Assembly (NCBI GenBank): GCA_903872075.1
Contig: CAIQJF010000025.1
Span: forward strand, 1-64,000
Reading direction: 5' to 3'
From: an uncultured Caulobacteraceae bacterium
GTDB taxonomy: Bacteria > Pseudomonadota > Alphaproteobacteria > Caulobacterales > Caulobacteraceae
Length of the DNA: 64,000 nt
Positions 44,366-53,483 of this stretch are shown piece by piece. Each line of letters starts with the position of its first letter. The first letter of the stretch is position 1. Below the pieces are notes generated by a model. It worked only from the letters and a program-made list of their open reading frames with translations, was not told where the DNA came from and ran no database searches. The translations under genes and the position numbers were made by a program.

Positions 44366-44390
44366 AACGCTCCGAGAAGCGGTCGGTTCC
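44366..44390 (-). promoter_or_regulatory. Sigma-T (EcfG) promoter for nepR-sigT-phyK
   Basis: Reading on the minus strand, GGAAC (plus GTTCC at 44386-44390), 16 nt, then CGTT (plus AACG at 44366-44369). This is the EcfG consensus GGAAC-N16/17-CGTT, and it faces nepR. Confidence 0.85.
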
Positions 44391-44419
44391 ATCCACCGAA
44401 CACAAAAAGTGACGACGGT

Positions 44420-44444
44420 GGAACTAGCGAAGGCCCGGCGCGTT
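44420..44444 (+). promoter_or_regulatory. Sigma-T (EcfG) promoter for phyR
   Basis: GGAAC at 44420-44424, 16 nt, CGTT at 44441-44444, pointing to phyR whose start is 85 nt downstream. Together with the opposing promoter it closes a positive loop for the stress response. Confidence 0.85.
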
Positions 44445-44528
44445 GATAGGGGTTAGCCGTTGGGAATTGCGTCCATCGGGGCGTCTTTTGTCGTGAAAGC
44501 GCCGCTCTAAACCTGTACCGGAAAAGTC

Positions 44529-45308
44529 ATGAGCCTCCTCGCAACGCTTGCGCCGCATCTGCCGTTTCTGCGGCGCTACGCGCGCGCCCTGACCGGCGAC
44601 CAGAACGCCGGCGACGGCCTCGTTCGTCTGACGTTACAGAGCCTCGCGGACAGCACCCTAGCGCTCGATGACGCCCTCTCGGCGCGGGTCGGCTTGTATC
44701 GGCTTTTCCATGAACGATGCTGCGCGCCACAGGCTCCGGACGCCCAGCCAGCTGCGTCCGGCCCAACCGCGCTCATGCGGATCGCGCCGGACTCGCGTCA
44801 GGCCTTCCTGCTGACGGCCATGGAAGGTTTCACCCCCAGCGAAGCCGCCCGGATCATGGGGCTTGAATTTGCGAACGTGGAAACGCTCATCAGCCGCGCT
44901 CAGCAGGAAATCGACGCGGAACTGTCGACGGACGTCCTCATCATCGAGGATGAACCGGTGATCGCGGCGGATATCGAGGCGCTGGTCGGTGAGCTAGGAC
45001 ACCGGGTGTCCGGAATGGCGCGCACGCGAGACGAGGCGACAGCCGCCGCGGCGAAGTTTCCCCCAGGACTGGTTCTCGCGGACATCCAACTGGCCGACGG
45101 ATCTTCCGGCATTGACGCCGTCCGGGACATATTGGTCGACGTCGATGCTCCGGTGATCTTCATCACCGCATTCCCGGAACGACTGCTCACAGGCGACCGT
45201 CCGGAGCCAGCTTTTCTGATCACCAAGCCGTTTGACCCGGTGACCGTCAAAGCCGCCATCGGCCAGGCGCTGTTCTTCCACAAGCGCCGCGCCACCGCGC
45301 CGTCCTGA
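44529..45308 (+). CDS. phyR: Anti-anti-sigma response regulator PhyR
   Basis: 259 residues. The N-terminal half is a sigma-factor mimic (LPFLRRYARALTGDQNAGDGLV, EGFTPSEAARIMGLEFANVETLISRAQ), the C-terminal half a receiver domain with LIIEDEPVIAADIE, the phosphoacceptor Asp in VLADIQLADGSSG near 183, ITAFPE and TKPF. Phosphorylation releases the mimic domain to bind NepR and free SigT. It is divergent from nepR-sigT-phyK. Confidence 0.96.
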   Translation: MSLLATLAPHLPFLRRYARALTGDQNAGDGLVRLTLQSLADSTLALDDALSARVGLYRLFHERCCAPQAPDAQPAASGPTALMRIAPDSRQAFLLTAMEGFTPSEAARIMGLEFANVETLISRAQQEIDAELSTDVLIIEDEPVIAADIEALVGELGHRVSGMARTRDEATAAAAKFPPGLVLADIQLADGSSGIDAVRDILVDVDAPVIFITAFPERLLTGDRPEPAFLITKPFDPVTVKAAIGQALFFHKRRATAPS

Positions 45309-45309
45309 G

Positions 45310-45702
45310 CTATTTGCGCGCGGGCTTGTCGTCGAGAAAGGCTTTGAGCGCCTCACCCAGGTATTTGGGATTGCGGATCGCCATGAGGCCTGCGCCGGCC
45401 GCAGCGACCGCCGCCATGACCGGCTTTTCCTGAACAAGGGTCAGCGCGCGCTCAAGCAGGTTTCCAGCGACCTGCGCGGGGGTCTTCGGCGCCGACCTCC
45501 GACCTCCAATCGCCAGGACAAGACCCAGCAAGCCCATGAGAAGCGCGACCACCAAGGCGACGGCGCCAGCCGCCCCGGCCCGACCAAGGCGAGGCTCGGC
45601 CAGCGCATAGAGGGCGAAGGCCAGGGCCACCACCACGACGCCCGCAGCTGCGGCGAAAACCGCCGCTGCCGTCAGGGCCATCAGGACGCGACGGAAAATC
45701 AC
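45310..45702 (-). CDS. Membrane protein of holin-X-like type
   Basis: 130 residues. Two hydrophobic segments (residues about 7-35 and 45-66) with a short turn, then a polar helical C-terminus (PVMAAVAAAGAGLMAIRNP). The pattern resembles the holin-superfamily III (Phage_holin_3_6) proteins found beside DUF883 genes in stress regulons. The GTG start overlaps the upstream stop (GTGA). The role is unknown. Confidence 0.65.
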   Translation of the reverse strand: MIFRRVLMALTAAAVFAAAAGVVVVALAFALYALAEPRLGRAGAAGAVALVVALLMGLLGLVLAIGGRRSAPKTPAQVAGNLLERALTLVQEKPVMAAVAAAGAGLMAIRNPKYLGEALKAFLDDKPARK

Positions 45703-46028
45703 TTGCCGCGACTGGACAAAAGCACGCCGAGAAGGAAGCCGACGCCGAGACCGGCAAGAGCGGCGGTGACGGGACGTTCCTTCACCCGCTCGACAACGTA
45801 ACGTTGAGCGTCATCCACGGTCGCGGGCCCCGAATAACCGTGCGTCTGGGCGCGCACCGCCTCGATACCATCCCGTATCACGCGCTCGGCGACCTTGGCG
45901 GCCTCGGTGAGGCGGCGTTCCGCCTGGGCCAGACCCTCTCTCAAAGCGCGTTGCGCCTGGTCGGCGGCAGCGTTGTCCCCAGTGGCGTCATCGTGGTCCG
46001 CGGACGACATCGAGGGATCGGCGGACAT
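45699..46028 (-). CDS. ElaB/YqjD/DUF883-like membrane protein
   Basis: 109 residues. A long charged helix with heptad-like Ala/Glu/Arg character (AQRALREGLAQAERRLTEAAKVAERVI) is followed by an ERVKERPVTAALAGLGVGFLLGVLLSSRGK end with one membrane helix. This matches the DUF883/YqjD proteins, which in enterobacteria are stationary-phase inner-membrane proteins that bind ribosomes. It forms a stress-type operon with the downstream holin-X-like gene. I saw no sigma-T promoter upstream of it. Confidence 0.72.
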   Translation of the reverse strand: MSADPSMSSADHDDATGDNAAADQAQRALREGLAQAERRLTEAAKVAERVIRDGIEAVRAQTHGYSGPATVDDAQRYVVERVKERPVTAALAGLGVGFLLGVLLSSRGK

Positions 46029-46156
46029 GGAAAATCTCCGGAGACAGACAACAAGGCGACCATGCCCGAAATTGCTGACTAGCTCACGCTTTTTTCCGAG
46101 CCTAGTCTGAAGCCCGTTGCGCCGCCAGGCGAGCCACGCAACGCCAGGGTGACCAG

Positions 46157-47611
46157 ATGACCGGGCGAGGGTTCCAGCCTATCGACCCTACACGACGGGA
46201 AGCCGAGCGATCCGCGCTTGCGCTTGCCGCAGCTGACGTCGGAGAACATGAGTGGGACGTTGTGCGGGACGAGTGGTTCGTCTCGGTGCGACTGGCTTCA
46301 CTCACAGGCCTGACACCCGGCGCGCGGCCAGCCCGCGACGGCGAAGCGCTATACGACCACGTGCATCCAGGCGATGTTGACACCTTGCGGGGAGAGGTCG
46401 GCGAAGGGCTGCGCCTGCGGGATCGCTATGACGCCCGGTTCCGGTTTATCCGTCCGGACAACGGCCGATTGATGTGGCTGCAGGGCGCGGCGTTGGCCGT
46501 ACGCGGAGATCATGGCCAGTTGCTGAAGACGGTCGGCGTCGTGCGCGACATCTCCGCGGACAAGGGTGAGGCGGATCACCGTGAAGCCCTCCTCGCCGAA
46601 CTCGATCATCGCATCAAGAATGTTCTCGCCTCCGTGCAATCTCTGGCGGCGCAGTCGGCGCGGCGAACGGTGTCCATCGAGGCGTTCCTCGAAACGTTCT
46701 TCGGTCGACTGGACGCGATGGCGGCGGCGCACACGCTCCTGACGGCGACCCGGTGGCGGGGGGCGGAACTCGGTCATATCGCCGCCGCCGAACTCGGCGG
46801 GCTGGCGCCCGGCCAGGCGCGGTGGGAAGGCCCCGACCTCCTCCTGAATCCACGCGCCACGCACGCGCTCACGCTCGCCTTGCATGAACTCAGCGCCAAC
46901 GCGGTCAAATATGGCGCCCTTTCCACGGACACCGGCCGGGTTGACGTCAACTGGCGGGTCTCGGCCAAGGGCGGTTTTCAACTGGTCTGGACAGAAACTG
47001 GCGGACCTATCGTCGCGCCGCCGGCGCGGAGAGGGTTCGGCTCGACTCTGCTGGAACGCGTCACCGGCAAGGAAATAGATGGCGCCGTGGGTCTGGATTT
47101 CCGGCCGGAGGGCCTGCAGGCGACTTTGACGGCCGGGCCGGCGGCCCTTGCCTCTGAGACCCACCCCGAACGCGTGATGCCCCTATCGGCAGGCCAGTCG
47201 CCGACGCGAACGGAGCCCCAGGGCGGCGCCTCCCGCGGCGGCGGAACGGAGGCGGATATCAGCGGCCTTCGTGTCCTCATTGTCGAAGACGCGGTTCTTC
47301 TGGCCCTTGAGCTCGAATCAGGTCTCAGCGGCTGCGGTGCGGAGGTGGTGGGGTCGGCCGCGGATCTCGACGAGGGTCGCCGGCTCCTGTCCCTGGAGTT
47401 CGATGTGGCGATCCTGGACGTGAACCTGAACGGAAAATCTGTCGCCCCACTGGCGGAATCGCTCGCGGGACGGGGAATACCGTTCATATTCGCAACCGGC
47501 TACGGCGCAGCTGGCGCGGCGCCCGAAGGTTTTTCGGCCCCGGTGGTCAGAAAACCGTACAATATCCGCCAGATCGCGACGGCGCTCGCGGCGGCGACCG
47601 GGCGGGTCTGA
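46157..47611 (+). CDS. Hybrid PAS-HWE sensor kinase with C-terminal receiver
   Basis: 484 residues, no membrane segment. A PAS domain (about 20-135; ALAAADVGEHEWDV, FRFIRPDNGRLMWLQGAAL) is followed by an HWE kinase core with DHRIKNVLASVQSLA (His near 150), HELSANAVKYGALS and GFGSTLLERV, then a Pro/Gly linker and a receiver domain from about 370 (VLIVEDAVLLALELE, Asp in VAILDVNLNG near 421, RKPYNIRQ). HWE kinases of this kind often feed the PhyR/EcfG stress response. The sensed signal is unknown. It lies 129 nt from the divergent DUF883-type gene. Confidence 0.88.
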   Translation: MTGRGFQPIDPTRREAERSALALAAADVGEHEWDVVRDEWFVSVRLASLTGLTPGARPARDGEALYDHVHPGDVDTLRGEVGEGLRLRDRYDARFRFIRPDNGRLMWLQGAALAVRGDHGQLLKTVGVVRDISADKGEADHREALLAELDHRIKNVLASVQSLAAQSARRTVSIEAFLETFFGRLDAMAAAHTLLTATRWRGAELGHIAAAELGGLAPGQARWEGPDLLLNPRATHALTLALHELSANAVKYGALSTDTGRVDVNWRVSAKGGFQLVWTETGGPIVAPPARRGFGSTLLERVTGKEIDGAVGLDFRPEGLQATLTAGPAALASETHPERVMPLSAGQSPTRTEPQGGASRGGGTEADISGLRVLIVEDAVLLALELESGLSGCGAEVVGSAADLDEGRRLLSLEFDVAILDVNLNGKSVAPLAESLAGRGIPFIFATGYGAAGAAPEGFSAPVVRKPYNIRQIATALAAATGRV

Positions 47612-47701
47612 ATCCGCCCGTGGGAGTCGTTGGTAAAGAGGGTCTTAACACTCTTGGCTCAATCATCCGGGCTCAGCTCGAGGGTTGCGGGAGACAGTAC
47701 G

Positions 47702-50023
47702 ATGGCCAGAGCAGTGCGACCGCGCATCGGGACCGGGCGGGGCAGTCTCGCCGCCCGGCTTGGACTGGACCAGCTTCGCCAACGGCTCGGGGCCGGCTTG
47801 TTTCTCGGGGCCGGAGGGCTTCTGAGCGCAGACCTCCTGTCCTACCGCGCCGGCGACCCCAGCCTCGACACGGCCTCCGCCGGGCCTGTGACCAACTGGT
47901 TTGGCGCCATTGGGGCCGATGCCGCCGATGTGGCGCTCCAGACTTTCGGCCTCGGCGCGTGGGTTGTCGCCCTTGCCCTGACCGGAGCGGGCCTTGTGGG
48001 CATCCTCCGTCCGGGCGGCGCAGCGCGACCCGCACGCGTGTTGCTGAGATTCGCCGCCGCCGTGTTCGGCGTGATCGCCCTGGCCGTAGCGCTCGCCGCG
48101 CCGCCGCCGCCGACCGCCTGGCCCCTCGCGGCCGGCCTCGGCGGCCTGGCGGGAGACGCGCTCCTCTCGCTCGCGGTTGATCCTTTCAACGTCGTGGCGC
48201 CGGCGGCCGCCCGTTGGCTCGTTGGAGGGCTCTCCGCGGTTCTTGGCCTGACCGCCATGGCGTTCACGCTGGAACTGAGAAGCGTCAAGCGGATCAGCCC
48301 GGTCATTGCAAAGGCGCCAAAGGCGAAACGGGTCCCGCCGGCGCCGGCCCGGGACCTGCCGGAGACACCCCGGGTCGAGGACGAGACCGAGGAAGACGAG
48401 GTCGACACCTTGCGGACCGCCGGCGAATCGACGGTGACACCCTTGGCGATCAAACCGCCAAAGCCGTCCGTCCGGGCGTCCGACCGCGAGGCCCGCGAGA
48501 CGCAACCCTCGCTGCCGTTCGGCGAACCCGGCTTCCGCCTGCCGGAACTGATCATGTTGACCAAGCCCAAACCCCGCGCCTCGGCCTTCGACGCCGAAGC
48601 GCTTCGCCAGAACGCCCAGTTGCTAGAGACGGTTCTGGCGGAATTCGGCGTTCGCGGGCAGATCGACCACATCAGACCCGGCCCCGTGGTGACCCTTTAT
48701 GAACTCGCGCCCGCCGCCGGGGTCAAATCAGCGCGCGTTGTCGCCCTTTCCGACGATATCGCCAGATCCATGAGCGTCGCGGCCTGCCGCGTCAGCGTCG
48801 TTCCCGGTCGAAACGCCATCGGCATCGAACTGCCGAACGCGCGCCGTGAAACGGTCTACCTGCGGGATCTGCTGTCCAGCGCCGAGTACGAAAAAGCCAG
48901 TCAGTCCCTACCCCTCGCCCTGGGTGAGACGATCGGCGGCGAACCCTACATTGTCGATCTGGCCAAGATGCCTCACCTGCTCATCGCCGGCACCACCGGC
49001 TCGGGCAAGTCGGTGGGGGTCAACGCCATGATCCTGTCGATCCTCTATCGCCTGCCGCCGGAGAAGTGCCGCTTCATCATGATCGACCCGAAGATGCTGG
49101 AATTGTCCGTCTATGACGGTATTCCGCATCTCCTGGCGCCAGTCGTCACCGACCCGAAGAAGGCTATCGTCGCGCTCAAGTGGACCGTCCGCGAGATGGA
49201 AGACCGTTACCGCCGCATGTCGAAGATCGGCGTGCGAAACGTGGCGGGCTACAATGAGCGGGCGCGCGAGGCCCTGGCGCGGGGCGAACACTTCGTCCGC
49301 ACCGTGCAGACGGGGTTCGATGAGCAGGGCCGGCCGGTCTTCGAGGAAGAAAAGCTCCGCCCCGAACCGATGCCCTATCTGGTGGTCGTGATCGACGAAG
49401 TGGCCGACCTCATGATGGTGGCCGGCAAAGACATCGAGGGCGCGGTTCAGCGGCTGGCCCAGATGGCCCGCGCCGCGGGCATACACCTGATCATGGCCAC
49501 CCAGAGACCCTCGGTCGATGTGATCACCGGCACCATCAAAGCCAACTTCCCGACGCGGATCAGCTTCCAGGTGACCTCCAAGATCGATTCGCGGACGATC
49601 ATGGGCGAGCAAGGCGCCGAACAGCTGCTGGGCATGGGGGATATGCTCTACATGGCCGGCGGTGGCCGCATTACCCGGCTTCACGGACCCTATGTGGATG
49701 ACGAGGAAGTCATCAAGGTCGCGAAGTTCCTTCGGGATCAGGGCGAGCCGCAATACCTGGAGGACGTGACCGCCCTGCCGGACGAGGATGGAGACGGCGC
49801 TGGCGGCGGCGGGGACGATGGCCCAGGCGGGAACGATCTCTACGACCAGGCGGTGGCGGTCGTCACCCGCGATCGCAAGGCCTCGACGAGCTACATCCAA
49901 CGTCGACTTCAGATCGGCTACAATCGGGCGGCCTCCCTGATCGAGCGCATGGAACAGGAGGGGGTGGTGAGCGCCGCGAATCACGCGGGAAAGCGTGACA
50001 TTCTCGCCGGCCCGCCGCCTTGA
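47702..50023 (+). CDS. ftsK: DNA translocase FtsK
   Basis: 773 residues. The N-terminal 200 residues hold the membrane segments that dock it at the septum. An acidic Pro-rich linker follows. The motor has [16 protein letters not shown] (Walker A near 434), [36 protein letters not shown] (Walker B) and [31 protein letters not shown]. The C-terminal gamma domain ([28 protein letters not shown]) reads polar DNA motifs. It pumps chromosomal DNA during division. The ATG at 47702 is chosen for its GGGAG site; it overlaps the next gene by TTGA. Confidence 0.96.
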   Translation: MARAVRPRIGTGRGSLAARLGLDQLRQRLGAGLFLGAGGLLSADLLSYRAGDPSLDTASAGPVTNWFGAIGADAADVALQTFGLGAWVVALALTGAGLVGILRPGGAARPARVLLRFAAAVFGVIALAVALAAPPPPTAWPLAAGLGGLAGDALLSLAVDPFNVVAPAAARWLVGGLSAVLGLTAMAFTLELRSVKRISPVIAKAPKAKRVPPAPARDLPETPRVEDETEEDEVDTLRTAGESTVTPLAIKPPKPSVRASDREARETQPSLPFGEPGFRLPELIMLTKPKPRASAFDAEALRQNAQLLETVLAEFGVRGQIDHIRPGPVVTLYELAPAAGVKSARVVALSDDIARSMSVAACRVSVVPGRNAIGIELPNARRETVYLRDLLSSAEYEKASQSLPLALGETIGGEPYIVDLAKMPHLLIAGTTGSGKSVGVNAMILSILYRLPPEKCRFIMIDPKMLELSVYDGIPHLLAPVVTDPKKAIVALKWTVREMEDRYRRMSKIGVRNVAGYNERAREALARGEHFVRTVQTGFDEQGRPVFEEEKLRPEPMPYLVVVIDEVADLMMVAGKDIEGAVQRLAQMARAAGIHLIMATQRPSVDVITGTIKANFPTRISFQVTSKIDSRTIMGEQGAEQLLGMGDMLYMAGGGRITRLHGPYVDDEEVIKVAKFLRDQGEPQYLEDVTALPDEDGDGAGGGGDDGPGGNDLYDQAVAVVTRDRKASTSYIQRRLQIGYNRAASLIERMEQEGVVSAANHAGKRDILAGPPP

Positions 50024-50673
50024 CCCGCCTGGCCCTCGCCGCCGCGCTGTTCGCGCTTGGCCTGACAGCGTCGGTGCAGTCCGCCCAGAGCCAGACCCCG
50101 CCCGCGGCGCTCTCCGCCGCGGACGGCCACGACGTCTCCAGATCCGTCGCCTATCTTCAGGGCCTGACGAACGCTGAGGGGCGGTTCGTACAGACGGACG
50201 GTCGCGGAGGGCAAACCGCGGGGACATTCCATCTGCAACGGCCAGGCCGGGCCCGCTTTGACTACGATCCCCCGTCTGGCCTGGTGGTGGCCTGCGACAA
50301 CGGCATGGTGGCGGTGCTCGACCGGCGCCTGAAAACCCTCCACACCTATCCGCTGAACCAGACGCCGTTGGCTTTGTTTCTGGCCCGGGAAATCCGCCTT
50401 GATCGCGGTGTGGTCGTCAGGGAAGTCAGGCATGACGTCGGGGCTATGACCCTCGTCGCAGAGGATGGCCGGGGGAAGCTGAAAGGCCGGATCGCCCTCA
50501 CCTTCACGGAATCGCCGATCCGCCTCACGGGCTGGACGCTTACCGACGCGCGAGGCGGCGTGGTGACGGTTCGCCTGGCGAATTTTGCCAAGTCCGCGCC
50601 GAGAGACACGGACTTCTTCAGGCTGCAGGATCCCCACAGGTCGGCCACGCCGGAGCCCGAAGTCGGAAGATAG
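50020..50673 (+). CDS. lolA: Outer-membrane lipoprotein carrier LolA-like protein
   Basis: 217 residues. A signal peptide ([20 protein letters not shown]) leads to a LolA fold: [43 protein letters not shown] and a periplasmic beta-barrel. LolA ferries lipoproteins from the inner membrane to the outer membrane. Its TTG overlaps the ftsK stop (TTGA). Confidence 0.9.
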   Translation: MTRLALAAALFALGLTASVQSAQSQTPPAALSAADGHDVSRSVAYLQGLTNAEGRFVQTDGRGGQTAGTFHLQRPGRARFDYDPPSGLVVACDNGMVAVLDRRLKTLHTYPLNQTPLALFLAREIRLDRGVVVREVRHDVGAMTLVAEDGRGKLKGRIALTFTESPIRLTGWTLTDARGGVVTVRLANFAKSAPRDTDFFRLQDPHRSATPEPEVGR

Positions 50674-50720
50674 GCCCGAACGCCATTTCGCCCCACCGCT
50701 GCGTTGGCTAGAGATGGTCC

Positions 50721-51524
50721 ATGAAACTGCGAATTGCCTCCTGGAACGTCAATTCCGTGCGCCTGCGCGTCGATCAGCTCGCGCGGTTCGCAGAAGAGCA
50801 AGCCCCGGACGTCCTCTGCCTGCAGGAAATCAAATGTCAGGAAGCGGAGTTTCCATCGGAAGCCCTTGCTCAGGCCGGCTACGCCCACCTCAGGATCAAG
50901 GGACAGAAGGGCTGGCACGGGGTCGCCATCGCCTCGCGCCTGTCGATTGAGGACGCGCCTGCGCCTTTGCTTTGCCGCGAAGGCCATGCGCGTCATGTGT
51001 CCGCGACCGTCGCCGGTGTGGAGATTCACAATCTCTATGTTCCGGCCGGTGGCGACATCCCGGATTCAACCGTGAACCCGAAGTTCGCCCACAAGCTCGA
51101 CTTCCTCGCGCGGCTCACCAAGGCGATGGCCGAACGCCGGCCCGAGGCGCCGTTGCTGATCGCCGGGGACCTGAATGTCGCGCCGGGAGAGTATGACGTG
51201 TGGAATCACAGGCACATGTCCAAAGTCGTCAGCCACACGCCGGTGGAAGTCGCCGCCATGGCGGCGCTGCAAGGCACACTCGGCTTTATCGATCTCCACC
51301 GCGAAGCCACGCCCGAGCCAGCAAAGCTGGCGTCCTGGTGGAGTTACCGCGCGGCCGACTTCCGCGCCTCGAACCGAGGGCTGCGCCTGGACCACATCTG
51401 GATAACGCCCGGACTGCGCGTTGCGGCGGACGCCTGTGGCCTTTCAGCAAAGATCCACGACGACGTCCGCGCCTGGGAGCGGCCCAGCGATCATGCGCCG
51501 GTCACGATCGACCTCCAGGTCTAA
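50721..51524 (+). CDS. xthA: Exodeoxyribonuclease III
   Basis: 267 residues. Family motifs: RIASWNVNSVRLR, LCLQEIKCQEAEFP, a GGDIPDS segment, GDLNVAPGEYDVWNH, and LDHIWI with a C-terminal SDHAPV. It is an AP endonuclease and 3' exonuclease in base excision repair. It is the last plus-strand gene before the convergent CenR gene. Confidence 0.96.
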   Translation: MKLRIASWNVNSVRLRVDQLARFAEEQAPDVLCLQEIKCQEAEFPSEALAQAGYAHLRIKGQKGWHGVAIASRLSIEDAPAPLLCREGHARHVSATVAGVEIHNLYVPAGGDIPDSTVNPKFAHKLDFLARLTKAMAERRPEAPLLIAGDLNVAPGEYDVWNHRHMSKVVSHTPVEVAAMAALQGTLGFIDLHREATPEPAKLASWWSYRAADFRASNRGLRLDHIWITPGLRVAADACGLSAKIHDDVRAWERPSDHAPVTIDLQV

Positions 51525-51544
51525 CCCAAGCGCAGAGCACCAGC

Positions 51545-52243
51545 CTAAGGCGCGAGGCGATAGCCGCCAGCCTCCGTGATCAACAGGCGGGACTGACCTT
51601 GTTCGGGCTCGATCTTCTGCCGGAGGCGATAGACATGCGTTTCGAGCGTGTGCGTGGTCACCCCGGCATTGTAGCCCCAGACCTCGGCCAGCAGTTCCTC
51701 TCGCGTGACCGGCTTCGCGCCAGCTCGATATAAATATTTGAGTATGTTGGATTCTTTGTCAGTCAGCCGCAGCTTCCGGCCCTTCTGATCCACCAGCAGC
51801 CTCCCCGCGGGATGGAAGGCGTAGGGCCCGACCTTGAGGGTCACATCCTCGGATTGCTCATGAGCACGGAGCTGCGCGCGAATTCTGGCCAACAGCACCG
51901 TGAAACGGAAGGGCTTGGTGACATAATCGCTTGCGCCCGCTTCAAGCCCGAGAACGGTTTCCGCCTCGCCGTCGGCGGCGGTGAGCATGATCACCGGAGC
52001 GCTCACGCCGGCTTCACGCAACAGAGCGCACGCTTCCCGGCCGTTGATGTCTGGCAGGTCGAGGTCCATCAAGATGAGATCGGGGCGAATTTCGGCCGCC
52101 GCCGTCACGCCCTCCAACGCCGTCGGCGCGCCGTGGGTGGCGAATTCCGATTGCTGTTCCAATTGCTCGCGGAGCAACGCGCGGAGATCGTCGTCGTCGT
52201 CGATGATCAGGATGGTCTTAGGTTGCGCCATGGCCGGGAGCAT
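51545..52243 (-). CDS. cenR: OmpR-family response regulator, probable CenR
   Basis: 232 residues. The receiver starts MAQPKTILIIDDDDDLRALL with acidic residues, phosphoacceptor Asp in LILMDLDLPDINGRE, and KPFRFTVLLARI. The C-terminal winged helix is LRLTDKESNILKYLYRAGAKPVTREELLAEVWGYNAGVTTHTLETHVYRLRQKIE. Location between xthA and an L,D-transpeptidase gene near leuS agrees with C. crescentus CenR, an essential envelope regulator partnered by CenK. Start may be ATG at 52243 or 52231; neither has a clear ribosome binding site. Confidence 0.8.
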   Translation of the reverse strand: MLPAMAQPKTILIIDDDDDLRALLREQLEQQSEFATHGAPTALEGVTAAAEIRPDLILMDLDLPDINGREACALLREAGVSAPVIMLTAADGEAETVLGLEAGASDYVTKPFRFTVLLARIRAQLRAHEQSEDVTLKVGPYAFHPAGRLLVDQKGRKLRLTDKESNILKYLYRAGAKPVTREELLAEVWGYNAGVTTHTLETHVYRLRQKIEPEQGQSRLLITEAGGYRLAP

Positions 52244-52291
52244 GCACCCTTTGGGGCTAAATCGCCAACCATCACAACGAGGTCAGGGCCG

Positions 52292-52810
52292 ATGATCTTT
52301 CCTGTCTCGGCCGACGGCTGGATGGCGCTTCCCGCAGGCGCGGTCCGTTGCGCGATCGGGCGCGGCGGCGTCTGCGCAGCGTCGGAGAAGCGGGAAGGCG
52401 ATGGACGGACGCCGGCCGGCCTTTGGCCCGTCAGACGGGTCCTTTGGCGACCCGATCGCGGACGCCAACCCGCCAGCCAACTATCGACCGCGGCGATCAA
52501 CCCCCACGACGGCTGGTGCGACGCGCCCAACGACGAGTCGTACAATCGTGCTGTGACCCTGCCCTATCCCGCCAGCGCCGAACATCTGTGGCGCGACGAT
52601 CATCTGTACGATCGGGTGGTGGTTCTCGGGCACAATGACGATCCTGTTGTCTCCGGGGCCGGCTCGGCGATCTTTCTGCACCTGGCGCGACCGGATTTTT
52701 CACCCACCGAAGGGTGTGTCGCGCTCGCGGCCGCAGCGATGGAGCAGTTTCTGAGTGTGTGCGCCCCGGGCGATTTGCTGGCGATTACCCTTCCCAGCGG
52801 AGATATCTAA
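52292..52810 (+). CDS. L,D-transpeptidase (YkuD) family protein
   Basis: 172 residues. The YkuD catalytic motif is seen as IFLHLARPDFSPTEGCVALA, with the His and Cys in the usual H-x-n-(S/T)-x-GC arrangement. The family cross-links peptidoglycan with 3-3 bonds or attaches proteins. It has no clear signal peptide, so either a start lies elsewhere or the enzyme is cytosolic. Its stop overlaps that of the convergent yggS gene. Confidence 0.85.
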   Translation: MIFPVSADGWMALPAGAVRCAIGRGGVCAASEKREGDGRTPAGLWPVRRVLWRPDRGRQPASQLSTAAINPHDGWCDAPNDESYNRAVTLPYPASAEHLWRDDHLYDRVVVLGHNDDPVVSGAGSAIFLHLARPDFSPTEGCVALAAAAMEQFLSVCAPGDLLAITLPSGDI

Positions 52811-53481
52811 GCGTGAGCCCGCGCGCCGAACAGGGCCGACCCGACCCGGACAGCCGTCGATCCGTGTCGTATCGCGACTTCGAAATCGGAACTCATGCCC
52901 ATGGAAAGCCCTCGCAGGCCGTTTCGCCCCGCCAGTTTCGCCAGCAGGGCAAAATGAGGTCCCGGTGGCTCCGCCTCTGGCGGAATGCACATCAAGCCCT
53001 CCGGGTGCAAATCGTAGACGTTCCGGCAACGCGCCACGAAGGCGTCGGTCTCATCGGGGCGGACACCGGCCTTCTGCGGCTCCTCGCCGGTATTCACCTG
53101 CACAAAGACCCGCGGAGCTCGGCCCAGACGTTGAATTTCAGCGGCCAGGCGCTCGGCAAGCCTGTCGCGATCAAGGGTCTCGATCACATCGAACAGATTC
53201 AGGGCCTCACGCACCTTGTTTGTCTGAAGCGGCCCGATGAGCCTCAGCTCCAGCCCCTGCCGGTGGTCCGCCCAACGTTGGGCCGCCTCCTGGACACGGT
53301 TCTCACCGAAAACCGTTTGACCCGCGGCGAGGACGGGGGCGACGGCGGGCCAGGGCTGCTGCTTGGACACGGCGGTAAGTTGCACCTCCGCCGGGTCCCG
53401 GCCCGCCTGCCGGGCGGCGTCGGCCATGCGGCGGAGAATGTCCGCGCGCGCCGCGGCCGGGTCGAATTCGCTACCGTCCAT
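52807..53481 (-). CDS. YggS-family pyridoxal phosphate homeostasis protein
   Basis: 224 residues, the normal length. LTAVSKQQPWPAV holds the PLP-binding Lys, and FGENRVQEAAQRW, LIGPLQTNKVREAL, FVQVNTGEEPQKAGV and GLSMGMSSDFEVAIRHGSTAVRVGSALFG are typical. It maintains PLP and amino-acid balance (PLPBP/YggS). It is divergent from the TenI-like gene with 2 nt between starts. Confidence 0.94.
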   Translation of the reverse strand: MDGSEFDPAAARADILRRMADAARQAGRDPAEVQLTAVSKQQPWPAVAPVLAAGQTVFGENRVQEAAQRWADHRQGLELRLIGPLQTNKVREALNLFDVIETLDRDRLAERLAAEIQRLGRAPRVFVQVNTGEEPQKAGVRPDETDAFVARCRNVYDLHPEGLMCIPPEAEPPGPHFALLAKLAGRNGLRGLSMGMSSDFEVAIRHGSTAVRVGSALFGARAHA

Positions 53482-53483
53482 CT

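Noticed and set aside
46029..46156. Search for a sigma-T promoter before the DUF883-like gene and the hybrid kinase
   Set aside because: A GTTCC and an AACG occur in the area but 27 nt apart rather than 16-17, so they do not form a promoter.
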